From NCBI GenBank assembly GCA_947490345.1, contig CANLGL010000040.1, positions 1-48,407 of the forward strand: a stretch of 48,407 bases of DNA. Reading direction: 5' to 3'. The notes beneath the pieces were generated by a model, which was not told the origin of the DNA, searched no databases, and worked only from the letters and a program-made list of their open reading frames with translations. The position numbers were made by a program, and so were the translations under genes. How positions within the stretch are numbered: the stretch's first letter is position 1; the number at the start of each line of letters is the position of its first letter. The DNA comes from Deltaproteobacteria bacterium. Its GTDB lineage: Bacteria > Myxococcota_A > UBA796 > SXON01. Below, piece after piece: positions 8,755 to 17,552 of this stretch.

Positions 8755-10719
8755 TTGCGCATCGTGTCCGTCGTTGTCCTCCTCGCCGCCTGTCAGCTCG
8801 ACAACACCCTCAGCGGCAAGGGCGATCCGGCAGCGGGCTTCGACACCTCAAGCGACTGGGTCCCGCCCGACACCGACACCGGTGACGAGGAGCCTCCTGT
8901 CGAGGAGTGCGATGGCAAGGACAATGACGGCGACGGGGACGTGGACGAAGGTTTCCCCGATGCCGACGGCAACGGCCGCAAGGACTGCCTGGACGTCGAG
9001 TGTCCGGCGCTTGTGCCCGGCGATGCCGGCACCATCGCGATCGTGGAGGCCTGCGAGGGGGACGACGGGGGTGGTGGCGGCGCGGTCACCGACCCTTGGA
9101 ACGTCAAGACCAAGTGGACCTTCTCGGCGCCGAGCGCGGACGCATCGGCCACCAACTCCTACACTCAGCCAGTCATCGGCAACCTCGATGACGACAATGG
9201 TGACGGTGTCATCAACGAAGACGACACCCCCGAGGTGGTGATCAGCGCGTTCGGCTCCCGCGGGTACATCGTGGCCATCGACGGGGCCACTGGCGTCGAG
9301 AAGTGGTCGTACGCCAACACCTCCACCACGGGCGCCCAGCTCATCGCGGACATCGACGCGGACGGGTACCCGGACGTCGTGGCCTACAACACCTCGGCCC
9401 AGCCGATCGCGCTCGAAGGCGACGGCACACTGAAGTGGACCGCATCGCGCACCCCGACCTCCACCAGCTACCCGCTGGTCAGCGTCGCCGACCTCGATGG
9501 TGACGGCGCTCCGGAGGTGATCGCCGACGATCTGGTGCTCAACGGCGAGGACGGCAGCGTCGAATTCAGCCTCAACTCCCCGGCGTCCAATCCCTACCGC
9601 ATGGCCGCCGTGGCGGACGTCGACCTTGACGGCGACCAGGAGATCTTCATCGGCGGGGACGCCTACGACAGCGACGGTAGCCTGATGTGGTCCACCGGCG
9701 AAATCGGCACCTACGGCTTCTGGCCGGTCATCGTCCAGGCGGACAGCGATCCTGAGGCCGAGATTGGCTTTGTCGGCGAGCAGTGGACGCTCTGGGACGA
9801 CGACGGCAGCAACATCTACACCCGCAACTACGGCACTCCGGGGCACCCCGGGCCCCCCTGCGTCGGTGACTTCGATGGGGACGGCACCAGCGATGTGGCG
9901 TGGCCGTCGTACCAGACCCTCGTTGCCTACCAGCTCGATGGCACGGCGATGTGGTCGGTGCCGATCAACGACACCTCCGGCCTGGCGGGTTGCAGCGGCT
10001 GGGACGTCGATGGCGACGGCGCGCTGGAGGTGTTGTACGCCGACCAGGACAGCTTCACGATCTTCGACGGGACCACCGGCGCGGTCAACTACGCCGACGC
10101 GCAGCACACCAGCGGCACCGTGTTCGAGTACCCCACCATCGCCGACATGGACGCTGACGATCACGGGGAGATCGCCTACTGCTCCAACTACGGGGCGCCC
10201 TGGGGTGTGCTCAAGGTGGTGGAGCACGATGGCGGTGGCTGGCCGGCGGCGGGTCGCACCTGGGCGGTGCATGACTTCGCGATCACCAACGTCAACGCGG
10301 ACGGCAGCGTACCGGCGTCGCCGGACCCGTTCTGGACCAAGTACAACGTCTACCGCTCGCGCGTGGCGGCGGACGATCCGGCCACGTCGGACCTCGTGGT
10401 GTCGATCACCGACGTCTGCGTGGCCGATTGCGACTACGGCCCGATCAAGCTCTCGTTCCAGGTGTCCAACCAGGGCGGCGCGGACGTGGACGCGGCCACC
10501 GTCAAGATCTACTCCTACGGGACCACCAACGTCGAGGTCGCGTCGGTGGCGGTGGGCGCGCTCCTCGCGGGCGAGCGCCTGGTCGGCATCGAAGTCGACC
10601 TTCTTCCCGGCGATGTCGGCATCTACGGCTTCCTGGCCGTGGTCGATCCGGAGGATTCGGTGACGGAGTGCGACGAAAGCAACAACGAGGACAGCTACTC
10701 GGATGTCTATTGCGACTGA
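8755..10719 (+). CDS. FG-GAP/VCBS propeller lipoprotein with CARDB domain, paralog 1
   Basis: 654 aa from a TTG start (SD GGAG at 8746-8749, 5 bases upstream) that gives MRIVSVVVLLAACQ with lipobox Cys13. Order: acidic Asp/Thr stalk (FDTSSDW, PPDTDTGDEEPP), one MopE-like motif (EECDGKDNDGDGDVDEG), a seven-bladed-type propeller of VCBS/FG-GAP repeats with many DxDGDG calcium loops, a conserved WAVHDFAITNVNADGSVP segment, and a C-terminal CARDB-like domain (about residues 545-650) ending TECDESNNEDSYSDVYCD. Probably a surface Ca-dependent adhesin or binding protein. Closest in-window relative is the gene at 24593. The next gene overlaps its stop by 10 bases. Confidence 0.82.
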   Translation: MRIVSVVVLLAACQLDNTLSGKGDPAAGFDTSSDWVPPDTDTGDEEPPVEECDGKDNDGDGDVDEGFPDADGNGRKDCLDVECPALVPGDAGTIAIVEACEGDDGGGGGAVTDPWNVKTKWTFSAPSADASATNSYTQPVIGNLDDDNGDGVINEDDTPEVVISAFGSRGYIVAIDGATGVEKWSYANTSTTGAQLIADIDADGYPDVVAYNTSAQPIALEGDGTLKWTASRTPTSTSYPLVSVADLDGDGAPEVIADDLVLNGEDGSVEFSLNSPASNPYRMAAVADVDLDGDQEIFIGGDAYDSDGSLMWSTGEIGTYGFWPVIVQADSDPEAEIGFVGEQWTLWDDDGSNIYTRNYGTPGHPGPPCVGDFDGDGTSDVAWPSYQTLVAYQLDGTAMWSVPINDTSGLAGCSGWDVDGDGALEVLYADQDSFTIFDGTTGAVNYADAQHTSGTVFEYPTIADMDADDHGEIAYCSNYGAPWGVLKVVEHDGGGWPAAGRTWAVHDFAITNVNADGSVPASPDPFWTKYNVYRSRVAADDPATSDLVVSITDVCVADCDYGPIKLSFQVSNQGGADVDAATVKIYSYGTTNVEVASVAVGALLAGERLVGIEVDLLPGDVGIYGFLAVVDPEDSVTECDESNNEDSYSDVYCD

Positions 10720-11345
10720 CGGCGCTCGCTCTGGTCGCCGCGGCGGGCTGCACCGGCCCCGCGGTGTACCCTGCTGACTCGGGCGCAGGGGACACCGGTG
10801 GCGACGCCGATACGGACACGGACGCTGATTCTGACACCGACACTGACACTGACGCTGACACTGACACTGACACCGACACCGACACTGACACCGACACTGA
10901 CACCGACACTGACACCGACACCGACACCGAAGCCACCGGCACCGTCAACGTGACCATCTTCTACGGCGACGCGGGAATGGTCGCCGCCTGCGGGGCCGAT
11001 GGCGACGGGGTTCTGGAGGCGAGCTTCGACGATGCGCTCGGCAACGTGGCCGGGCGCGTCAGCTGCGCCACCAGCTCGGGAACGCTGCTTCTCCAGTTCA
11101 CCAACGGCCACCCCGGCGCCTGGACCAGCCCTGACGAGGGTGTCAGCTACCTGTGGACCGACCCCTGGGGCGGCACGCTCGACTACTCAACGGCGGGCCG
11201 CACCGAGTGGGCGGCCAGCTTCGACAGCTTCGAGCGCCTCGACACCAAGACCCTGCGGCTGGTGGCAGCGCTGTCGGGCACGTGGGACGACACCCAACTG
11301 AGCGCGGCGGTCGACGTGACCATGGGGTGCACGAACTGCCCTTGA
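10710..11345 (+). CDS. Lipoprotein with Asp-Thr repeat stalk
   Basis: 211 aa from a TTG at 10710 that overlaps the previous stop by 10 bases; the start is chosen because it gives MRLTALALVAAAGC, a lipoprotein signal with Cys14. After PAVYPADSG comes an almost pure Asp-Thr run (about 10800-10930, built from gacacc/gacact hexamers). The C-terminal 120 residues form a compact domain with cysteines in VAACGADGDG, GRVSCATSS and the end MGCTNCP, of no family I recognise. The stalk is likely extended and acidic, holding the domain off the outer membrane. Translational coupling to the FG-GAP gene is probable. Confidence 0.75.
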   Translation: MRLTALALVAAAGCTGPAVYPADSGAGDTGGDADTDTDADSDTDTDTDADTDTDTDTDTDTDTDTDTDTDTDTEATGTVNVTIFYGDAGMVAACGADGDGVLEASFDDALGNVAGRVSCATSSGTLLLQFTNGHPGAWTSPDEGVSYLWTDPWGGTLDYSTAGRTEWAASFDSFERLDTKTLRLVAALSGTWDDTQLSAAVDVTMGCTNCP

Positions 11346-11463
11346 GCCATTTGGGCGCTGCGGTGGGCCGGGGCGTCTTTGCTGCGGCGCTGCCTGCCCC
11401 GCATCGCGGACCCGGACTTCCCGGCGCGGCGGTGGCAGTGGCGCCGGCGCGATGGCGCCCGTT

Positions 11464-11517
11464 GGCGCCGCCGCCGCTGGGGGCGCCGCCGCCGCTGGGG
11501 GCGCCGCCGCCGATGGG
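11464..11517 (+). repeat. Three 18-bp tandem units in an intergenic region
   Basis: Unit ggcgccgccgccgctggg occurs at 11464-11481 and 11482-11499, and with one change at 11500-11517; a more diverged unit follows. It lies in the 273-bp gap between the Asp-Thr lipoprotein and the C-type lectin gene. The gap also holds, at 11406-11427, a 22-bp sequence repeated exactly at 22685-22706. No gene is visible in the gap. Confidence 0.7.
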
Positions 11518-11618
11518 CCGCCGCCACCGCCGGGGCGGCTCCGCCGCCGCCGGGGCGGGGGGCGTCATGCGTCCCACCTTCCTGCGGATCGCGTACACTC
11601 CCCGGACCGGAGCCCGCC

Positions 11619-12698
11619 ATGCGCCCCCTCGCTCTTGCTTCGATTTGCCTCGCTGCCTGTGCGGCAGGCCCCACCACGCCCGGCAAGGTCGATCGCGATG
11701 ACGCCGCCGCCGACGCCGACACCGCCGATGCGGGGCGGCGGGATGCCGACAACGACGGTTCGCCCGACAAGGAAGACTGCGCCGATGACGACGCCAGCAT
11801 CTACCCTGGCGCCGTGGAGCGCTGCGATGGCATGGACAACAACTGTGACGGCCAACAGGACGAGGACCTGCTCGTCAGTCGCTACCGCGATGAGGACGGC
11901 GATGGGTATGGCGATTCGACCACCCACGACCGCGTCTGCCCGGACGAACTGGGTTGGGTCGAGGACGTGACGGACTGCAACGACGCCGACAGCGCCGTCC
12001 ACCCCGGCGCCGCCGACACGTGCAACAGCGCCGATGACGACTGTGACGGACTGATTGACGAGGACGGCACCGGCACGATCTACCACGATGCCGATGGGGA
12101 TGGGTATGGCGATGACGACAGCGTCGCCACCGGCTGCGCGGGTGGCCTCTGGTCGTCCACCGGGGGGGACTGCGATGACGAGGACGCGACCGTCAACCCC
12201 GCCGCCACGGAGATCTGCAACGCCCACGACGACGACTGCGATGGCACGGCCGACAGTGCGAGCGTGTGCCCCTGTGACGTGCAGCATTGGCCCGACACCG
12301 AGCATCCGTACCTCTACTGCACCACGGCAACCGACTGGACCTCGGCCCAGAACTCGTGTGACAGCTACGGGTACGCGCTGGTCACCTTCGACAGCGCCGA
12401 TGAGGGCCTGTGGGTCGAGTCGGTGGTGTACTCGTACACTGACAACTACTGGTGGGTTGGTCACACCGACGCCGCGAGTGAGGGGAGCTGGGTTTGGGCC
12501 GACGGGTCCCCGGTGACCTACACCAATTGGTCCAGTGGGGAGCCGAACAACTCCCACGGGAGAGAGTGTTACGACTCGTCCGAGGAAGACTGCGCCATGA
12601 TCAAGTGGTCCGGCGCGTCGTGGAACGACTACCCGTGTGAGTGTACCAAGCCCTATTACGTCTGTGAGGGCGCATCGGAGCTTCGGCCGAACCAGTGA
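11619..12698 (+). CDS. MopE-repeat lipoprotein with C-type lectin domain
   Basis: 359 aa. ATG at 11619 with GGAG 8 bases upstream gives MRPLALASICLAAC (lipobox Cys14). Residues about 40-225 carry three MopE-type putative metal-binding repeats of the form DxDGDGYGD...DCxDxDxxxxPGAxExCxxxDDDCDG. The remaining ~130 residues are a C-type lectin-like domain: WTSAQNSCDSYGYALVTFDS, YWWVGHTD, WVWADGSPVTYTNW, then GEPNN and SWNDYPC, with the EPN and WND motifs that form the Ca and sugar site in mannose-type lectins. Predicted to be a surface Ca-dependent carbohydrate binder. The lectin domain is unusual for bacteria but known in several environmental lineages. Confidence 0.82.
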   Translation: MRPLALASICLAACAAGPTTPGKVDRDDAAADADTADAGRRDADNDGSPDKEDCADDDASIYPGAVERCDGMDNNCDGQQDEDLLVSRYRDEDGDGYGDSTTHDRVCPDELGWVEDVTDCNDADSAVHPGAADTCNSADDDCDGLIDEDGTGTIYHDADGDGYGDDDSVATGCAGGLWSSTGGDCDDEDATVNPAATEICNAHDDDCDGTADSASVCPCDVQHWPDTEHPYLYCTTATDWTSAQNSCDSYGYALVTFDSADEGLWVESVVYSYTDNYWWVGHTDAASEGSWVWADGSPVTYTNWSSGEPNNSHGRECYDSSEEDCAMIKWSGASWNDYPCECTKPYYVCEGASELRPNQ

Positions 12699-12768
12699 AA
12701 TTACGACAGCGTCGACGGGCGACGGCAGGTCCGTAACCGTCTACACTACGCGCCACCCCGAGCGTTCC

Positions 12769-14658
12769 GTGCGTCGTCTGCCCCTGCTGCTGCTGCTCTC
12801 CGCGTGTGTCATCGACAACGGTCTCGGCGTCGGCAAGGACGGCAGCAGCGACTTCGACACCTCGTCGGACTGGGAGCCGCCGACGGACACCAGCGAAGAC
12901 GAGGACACCGACCACACCGGGGTGCCGAAGGAGGACTGCCCGGAACCCATCCTCGACGCCATCACCGTCGCGCCCGACGAAGAGTGCGAGGAGCCCGTGG
13001 TGGTGGGCACCTTCACGCCCGAGATGTTGTGGGAGCAGGAGGGCATCGGCGATGCCTACACCACCCCGGTCGTGGGCAACCTCACCGACGACGATGGTGA
13101 CGGCGACGTCGACGAGGACGACATCCCTGACGTGGTCGTGGGCGGCACCGGCGGCAGCTACGCCGCGGTCAGCGGCGACGACGGCCGCATCTTGTGGACG
13201 GCGTCGGGCTCGCTCGGCGGCGAGCCGATGACCGCCGCGATCGGCGACATCGATCTGGACGGCTGGCCCGACGTCGTGGGCGCGGGCGCCAGCGGCACGA
13301 CCGCCTGGCACGGCGAAGACGGCAGCCAACTGTGGACACGCGCCGCCTACGCTGCCGGAAACTCTCCGCAATGCGGAGCCGTGGGCATCCACGATCTCGA
13401 TGGCGACGGCCAGCCCGAGGTGATCATCGGCAAGCAGATACTCAACGGCGACGACGGCTCCGAGCGCGGGGTCGGCAGCCTCGGCGACGGGGCGTCGCAC
13501 TCCTGGGCGGCGCCGATTGGCGCAGCGGCCGACATCGATCTGGACGGAGTGCTTGAGGTGGTGGTGGGCAACGCGCTCTACGACCCCGATGGCAACACCA
13601 TCATCAGCAACTCCGAGACCGACGGGGCCATCGCGGTCGCCAACTTCGACGGGGATCCCGAGGGCGAGATCGTCGTGACCCGCGCCGGCAACGTCCGCCT
13701 CCAGGACGACGACCTCAGCGTCATCTGGGAGCTGGTGGGCATCGCCGGGAGCACCGTGGGCACTCCCACTGTCGCCGACTTCGACGGGGACGGCGAGCCC
13801 GAGATCGGCGTGGCTGGCAACGGCACCTACATCGTGCTCGACGCCGACGGCTCGCTCCTGTGGCAGCAGGCCACCAAGGACTTCTCCTCCGGTTTCACCG
13901 GCTCGTCGGTCTTCGACTTCGAAGGGGACGGCGCCGCCGAGGTGGTCTATGCCGACGAGGACAACGTCTTCGTCTACGACGGGGCCACCGGCGCCATCAA
14001 GATGCAGGAGACCCGACACAGCTCGGCCACCTGCTCGGAGTACCCCTCGGTCGCCGACGTCGACAACGACGGCCACGCCGACATCGTCTACACCTCCAGC
14101 ACCTACTCCGGTCCCGAAAAGGGCGTGCGCGCCATCAAGGACCAGGACGACTCGTGGCGACGCGGACCGCTGTCCTGGAATCAGCACGCCTACAACATCA
14201 CCAACGTCAACGAGGATGGCAGCATCCCCGCCTACCCCGACGTCAACTGGGCCACCTACAACAACTACCGCTCGGGCGACCTCTCCGCGGGCACCGGCGG
14301 GCTCGCTTCCGACGCCGTGGTCGAGGTGACCGACACCTGCAACGTCGAGTGCGATCGTGGTTACCTCCGCATCGTCATCGTCGTCGCCAACCGCGGCATG
14401 GGCAATCTCCCGGCGGCGATCCCGGTCAGCCTGTACAGCATGCAGCACGGCAACGCGGTGTATGAGTCGACCCAATGGACGACCGCCGAGCTGCTGCCGG
14501 GCACCTCCACGACTGGATTGGTCTTTGAGCTCGATCCTGTCGTGGTCGTAGACGGATACGTGGAGTTCCGCGTTGACGACGATGGCACCCGTGGCACGGT
14601 TGAAGAATGCCATGAGGACAACAACACCACGTTGGCCATTGACGGTCTTTGTCCTTGA
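12769..14658 (+). CDS. FG-GAP/VCBS propeller lipoprotein with CARDB domain, paralog 2
   Basis: 629 aa from GTG 12769, chosen because it gives MRRLPLLLLLSAC (lipobox Cys13). The stalk FDTSSDWEPPTDTSEDED nearly repeats that of paralog 1. There is no MopE motif after it; instead the propeller opens after VVGTFTPEMLW, as in the paralog at 29425. VCBS/FG-GAP repeats run to about residue 460 (NLTDDDGDGDVDEDDIPDVV, DFDGDGEPEIGVAG), then WNQHAYNITNVNEDGSIPAY, then a CARDB-like domain ending EECHEDNNTTLAIDGLCP. The predicted role is a Ca-rich surface adhesin. The gap to the previous gene is 70 bp. Confidence 0.82.
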   Translation: MRRLPLLLLLSACVIDNGLGVGKDGSSDFDTSSDWEPPTDTSEDEDTDHTGVPKEDCPEPILDAITVAPDEECEEPVVVGTFTPEMLWEQEGIGDAYTTPVVGNLTDDDGDGDVDEDDIPDVVVGGTGGSYAAVSGDDGRILWTASGSLGGEPMTAAIGDIDLDGWPDVVGAGASGTTAWHGEDGSQLWTRAAYAAGNSPQCGAVGIHDLDGDGQPEVIIGKQILNGDDGSERGVGSLGDGASHSWAAPIGAAADIDLDGVLEVVVGNALYDPDGNTIISNSETDGAIAVANFDGDPEGEIVVTRAGNVRLQDDDLSVIWELVGIAGSTVGTPTVADFDGDGEPEIGVAGNGTYIVLDADGSLLWQQATKDFSSGFTGSSVFDFEGDGAAEVVYADEDNVFVYDGATGAIKMQETRHSSATCSEYPSVADVDNDGHADIVYTSSTYSGPEKGVRAIKDQDDSWRRGPLSWNQHAYNITNVNEDGSIPAYPDVNWATYNNYRSGDLSAGTGGLASDAVVEVTDTCNVECDRGYLRIVIVVANRGMGNLPAAIPVSLYSMQHGNAVYESTQWTTAELLPGTSTTGLVFELDPVVVVDGYVEFRVDDDGTRGTVEECHEDNNTTLAIDGLCP

Positions 14659-14779
14659 GCTTCGACCGTCCTTGAGCTTCGATCGATCGCCGCGCTAGAC
14701 GACGGCGCCGTCCTGCGCGAGGGGCACGGTTGGCTGTCGGTGGGAGGGGCGAAGCAGGTCGAGCGGAAACCGGTGCGGG

Positions 14780-14923
14780 GTCCTGCCGGCGCGAGTCGTC
14801 CCGGCGCTCCCCTCGAAGACTCGGTCCGGCCAGGCCGACCCGCACCGTCACCCGGCCCGTCAGCGAACCGTCCGGCGTCGTGCCCGACGTGACAGCCAAT
14901 CGTGAACTCGGGCGGAGGCTGGC
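14780..14923. repeat. 135-bp direct duplication, unit 1
   Basis: Nearly identical to 15024-15158, from gtcctgccggcgcgagtcgt through aactcgggcggaggctggc, except for 9 extra bases after cggcg in this unit and a few substitutions. It lies in the 558-bp gap (14659-15216) between convergent genes. The gap also begins with a 17-bp tandem repeat (tccttgagcttcgaccg, 14652-14685 region). I see no gene or RNA in the gap. Confidence 0.8.
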
Positions 14924-15023
14924 TGCAGCGGCTGGTGTCGGTGGGCGGGGCGCGGCGGTGGCGAGCGCGGCGAGCGGGGGCGACGGTGGCGACGCGTGCG
15001 CGGGCGGGCGGCGGGAGCGCGTG

Positions 15024-15158
15024 GTCCTGCCGGCGCGAGTCGTCCCGGCCGAGACTCGGTCCGGCCAGGCCGACCCGCACCGTCACCCGGCCCGTCAGCG
15101 AACCGTCCGGCGTCGTGCCCGACCAGACAGCCAATCGTGAACTCGGGCGGAGGCTGGC
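15024..15158. repeat. 135-bp direct duplication, unit 2
   Basis: Second unit of the duplication described at 14780-14923. The two units are separated by about 100 bp of GC-rich sequence. Their start-to-start distance is 244 bp. Confidence 0.8.
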
Positions 15159-15216
15159 CCGTGATGCCCGGTGCGGAGCCGAGGCCCGGACACCGCGGAG
15201 CAGGGCCACCGCGACC

Positions 15217-16491
15217 CTACTTACACCGCGAGTCCGTCAACCACAGCTCTCCAAAACTCCACTCCCCCACCCCGGTGAACCCAGCGTAGGCGCCGAAGGC
15301 AGTGCCGGGGGGGACGGGCGCATCCAGGACCGCAGTTCCATCGAGCTGTACGAGCAACGCGCCGTCGGCGGCGTGCACCTCGATGGCGTGGGGGCCGGCG
15401 TCGAAATCGACGAGAGAGGCGCAGGCGAGGGGAGCAGCCAGCTCACCGTCGGCCACCAGCGCGATGCTGGGCGGCGGCGCGCAGTCGTTGCCATCGCCGG
15501 CCAGGGTGTCCACGACGATCGACCAGCCCGGGAGCCCCTTGCCCGCGCAGGCCTCCGGACCAAGCCCCAGGCCGCAGCCCCTGCCGCCCAGCCACTCCGT
15601 CGCCCGGGTGCTGTCGAGCAGCGTGAGGGTGAAGCCAGCGCCCGCGCCGGCCACCGTGAAGGTGGCGTCGAAGAGGTCGCTGTCGAACACGAGGTAGGCG
15701 TCGAAGGCCGCGCCGACCTCGGGCCCGATGGAAGCGGTCCCCGCGGTCTGGTCCACGCTGGCCTCACCCTCGACGCGCCAGACGTCGGCGACGAGACTCT
15801 CCACCGCCCAGGCGCCGTCCTGGCAGGCATAGATCGAGTTCTCGCCGAGGTTGCCGCAGCCGTCGGTGAGCACCAGCTCGAAGACATGGGGGCCCGGCCA
15901 GCGCGTGTCGGCCGGCCACTCCGTCACCACGCGCCCGCCTTCGTCGACCGTGGCGCTGGCCAGGAAGCCGACCCGATTCGAGCGCCACTCGGCCCCCAGC
16001 TCGGTCACGGGCGTCTCGGGGTCGGCCACCACCGCCTTGAGCTGGAAGGGGAGCGCCGGGTCGATGACCTCGTCTTCGTAGGGCGCGGTGATGATCACCG
16101 TCGGGGGAATATCGGCGTTGGCCGAGAGCGGCACGACCAGCTCCGGTTGGTCGGGGTCGTCGGTGACGAGCGTCAGCGTGGCCTTGCCGGCGGTGCCGGT
16201 CAGGGTGACGTCGAGCACCGCGCCAGGCGCCAGCACGGCGGGAAGGCTCGGGTGACGGGCCGACCAGCCGTCGCCCTGCAGCTCGACAGCGGAGAGGGTC
16301 AGAGCCTCGCCGCCGCGGTTCTGCAACGCGAGGGTGCGCACCTCCGAAACGCAGACGCCGTCGAGCGTGACCGCCTCGGGGACCACGCTGGCATCGGGCG
16401 GGGCCACCGGCTTGGGCTCGGGCGCTACCTCGTACTCCACACAGGCGACGAGTCGGCTCAGCGCGAACAGCGGAAGGAGCAGGTGGCGCAC
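15217..16491 (-). CDS. Lipoprotein with Ig-like domains and L-type-lectin-like C-terminal domain
   Basis: 424 aa. GTG 16491 gives MRHLLLPLFALSRLVAC (lipobox Cys17). Residues about 40-125 resemble an ASPM/SPD2/Hydin-type Ig fold (LALQNRGGEALTLSAVEL), residues about 130-215 a second Ig-like domain (PPTVIITAPYEDEVIDP). The C-terminal ~190 residues resemble a concanavalin/L-type lectin sandwich: AAFDAYLVFDSDLFDATFTV, GAGFTLTLLD, LPGWSIVVDTLAGDGNDC, HAIEVHAADGALLVQLDG, ending FGELWLTDSRCK. It starts 8 bases after the barrel gene stop and is the last gene of a three-gene operon read from 18190. Sugar binding is an inference from fold. Confidence 0.72.
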   Translation of the reverse strand: MRHLLLPLFALSRLVACVEYEVAPEPKPVAPPDASVVPEAVTLDGVCVSEVRTLALQNRGGEALTLSAVELQGDGWSARHPSLPAVLAPGAVLDVTLTGTAGKATLTLVTDDPDQPELVVPLSANADIPPTVIITAPYEDEVIDPALPFQLKAVVADPETPVTELGAEWRSNRVGFLASATVDEGGRVVTEWPADTRWPGPHVFELVLTDGCGNLGENSIYACQDGAWAVESLVADVWRVEGEASVDQTAGTASIGPEVGAAFDAYLVFDSDLFDATFTVAGAGAGFTLTLLDSTRATEWLGGRGCGLGLGPEACAGKGLPGWSIVVDTLAGDGNDCAPPPSIALVADGELAAPLACASLVDFDAGPHAIEVHAADGALLVQLDGTAVLDAPVPPGTAFGAYAGFTGVGEWSFGELWLTDSRCK

Positions 16492-16499
16492 ACGGCAGG

Positions 16500-17384
16500 C
16501 TACCCGCCTTCGCCCGAGTCCGCTCCCTTCTTCCCGAAGGACCAGGACACCCCCGCCGCTACGCTCAGCGGTTGGGACACGCGCGCATCCTCGTCGGTGT
16601 GGTGCACGGCCTCCCACACCGGCACCCGCGCGGTGAGCTGCGCGGACACGTCGGGAGTCAAGGTGTACAGCGCCCCCGCCGACGCCGAGACCGAAGCCCG
16701 ACCCCCGTAGGCCTCGTCGTGCCAGAGCTCCTCGCCTTCATAGGCGGCATCGGCCAGCAGCCAGGTGTAGAGCTTCGGGGTGACCGCGAAAGTGGGCCCG
16801 AGGCTGCCCGCCACCACCCGGGGGGCGCGGTAGCCGTTGGCTGCTTCGTACAGTGGCAGACGCGACGACACCGACGCCAGCGCCCCGAAACGGCCGGCGC
16901 GGAACACCGCGTCGACGCTCAGGAGCGGGTCGAAGGTCCCGGTGCCGAACTGCATGTGTTGGTGTTTTTTACCCAGCTCGGTCAGCGCGAACGGGTCGTC
17001 CTCGGTGTGCCCGATGGGAATCGAGCTGCCAACCGAGGGCGTGAGCACCACGCTCCCCACCATCAGCGTGCGCTTGAGCCACAGGCTGCCGTCGACCGGG
17101 CCGAACAGTACCTCCTCACGATGGTGGATGTCGTCGTAGGGCGGGACGTAGGGCTCGCCGTCCTGGGTGTAGTCCACGGAGATCGAGCGCACGTCGAAGG
17201 GGAGGCCGGCGGCGACCGCCCAGCCGTTGCCGAGGCCGGCGCTCAAGAGCGCGTCGAGGCGGAACCAGGTGATCTTCTGGTCGTGCCAGTGCTCGGGGAT
17301 GTCGGTCGTGGCGCAGAGGAGCGGGTCCACCCCCGGGCAGGTGGCCACGTGCTCGATGCGGGTGGCTTGCGCGACGAATTGCAC
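16500..17384 (-). CDS. Outer-membrane beta-barrel protein, 5' end broken
   Basis: 294 aa from the first downstream GTG; the frame is open back to 17456. The sequence has alternating hydrophobic strands and aromatic turns (LFGPVDGSLWLKRTLMVGSV, VVLTPSVGSSIPIGHTEDD, RVPVWEAVHH) and ends in a strand, SVAAGVSWSFGKK, typical of transport-type barrels of the phenol-degradation/MetA-like kind. By itself this start has no signal peptide, which a barrel needs. A signal peptide in the same frame lies just upstream at 17469-17552 but is cut off by two TGA codons (17466-17468 and 17457-17459). So this is either a recent pseudogene or a sequence error. Confidence 0.6.
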   Translation of the reverse strand: MQFVAQATRIEHVATCPGVDPLLCATTDIPEHWHDQKITWFRLDALLSAGLGNGWAVAAGLPFDVRSISVDYTQDGEPYVPPYDDIHHREEVLFGPVDGSLWLKRTLMVGSVVLTPSVGSSIPIGHTEDDPFALTELGKKHQHMQFGTGTFDPLLSVDAVFRAGRFGALASVSSRLPLYEAANGYRAPRVVAGSLGPTFAVTPKLYTWLLADAAYEGEELWHDEAYGGRASVSASAGALYTLTPDVSAQLTARVPVWEAVHHTDEDARVSQPLSVAAGVSWSFGKKGADSGEGG

Positions 17385-17456
17385 GTCGAGCCGGAAACGG
17401 CCGGCATCAAGATACGGTTGTGCGCGAGAGCCTCCAACCTGGAGGTTTGGATTGCT

Positions 17457-17552
17457 TCACCCAGGTCACGTGGCGTGGGCCGGCGGCGCCATCACCGCGT
17501 AGAGCATCGCCCCGACGACAGCGCGGAGCGCGGCGGTTCGAAGCGAGACCAC
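17457..17552 (-). pseudogene. Detached signal peptide of the barrel gene, ending in two in-frame TGA codons
   Basis: GTG 17552 overlaps the TAG stop of the HMA-thioredoxin gene by one base, a typical coupled start. It encodes MVSLRTAALRAVVG then AMLYAVMAPPAHA, a textbook signal peptide with an AHA cleavage site. The next codons are ACG TGA CCT GGG TGA, then the frame continues as SNPNLQVGG into the barrel gene at 16500. Both stops are in the barrel frame (81 bases, 27 codons, separate 17465 from 17384). TGA serves as a normal stop in many genes here, so recoding is unlikely. Confidence 0.6.

Noticed and set aside
10797..10930. Asp-Thr hexamer array as a sequencing or assembly artefact
   Set aside because: It is in frame, has synonymous variation (gacacc and gacact) and a similar array occurs in another gene at 40100-40190.
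12601..14613. Minus-strand open frame of 670 codons
   Set aside because: Antisense shadow of the FG-GAP gene; composition is that of complementary Asp/Gly codons, without domains.
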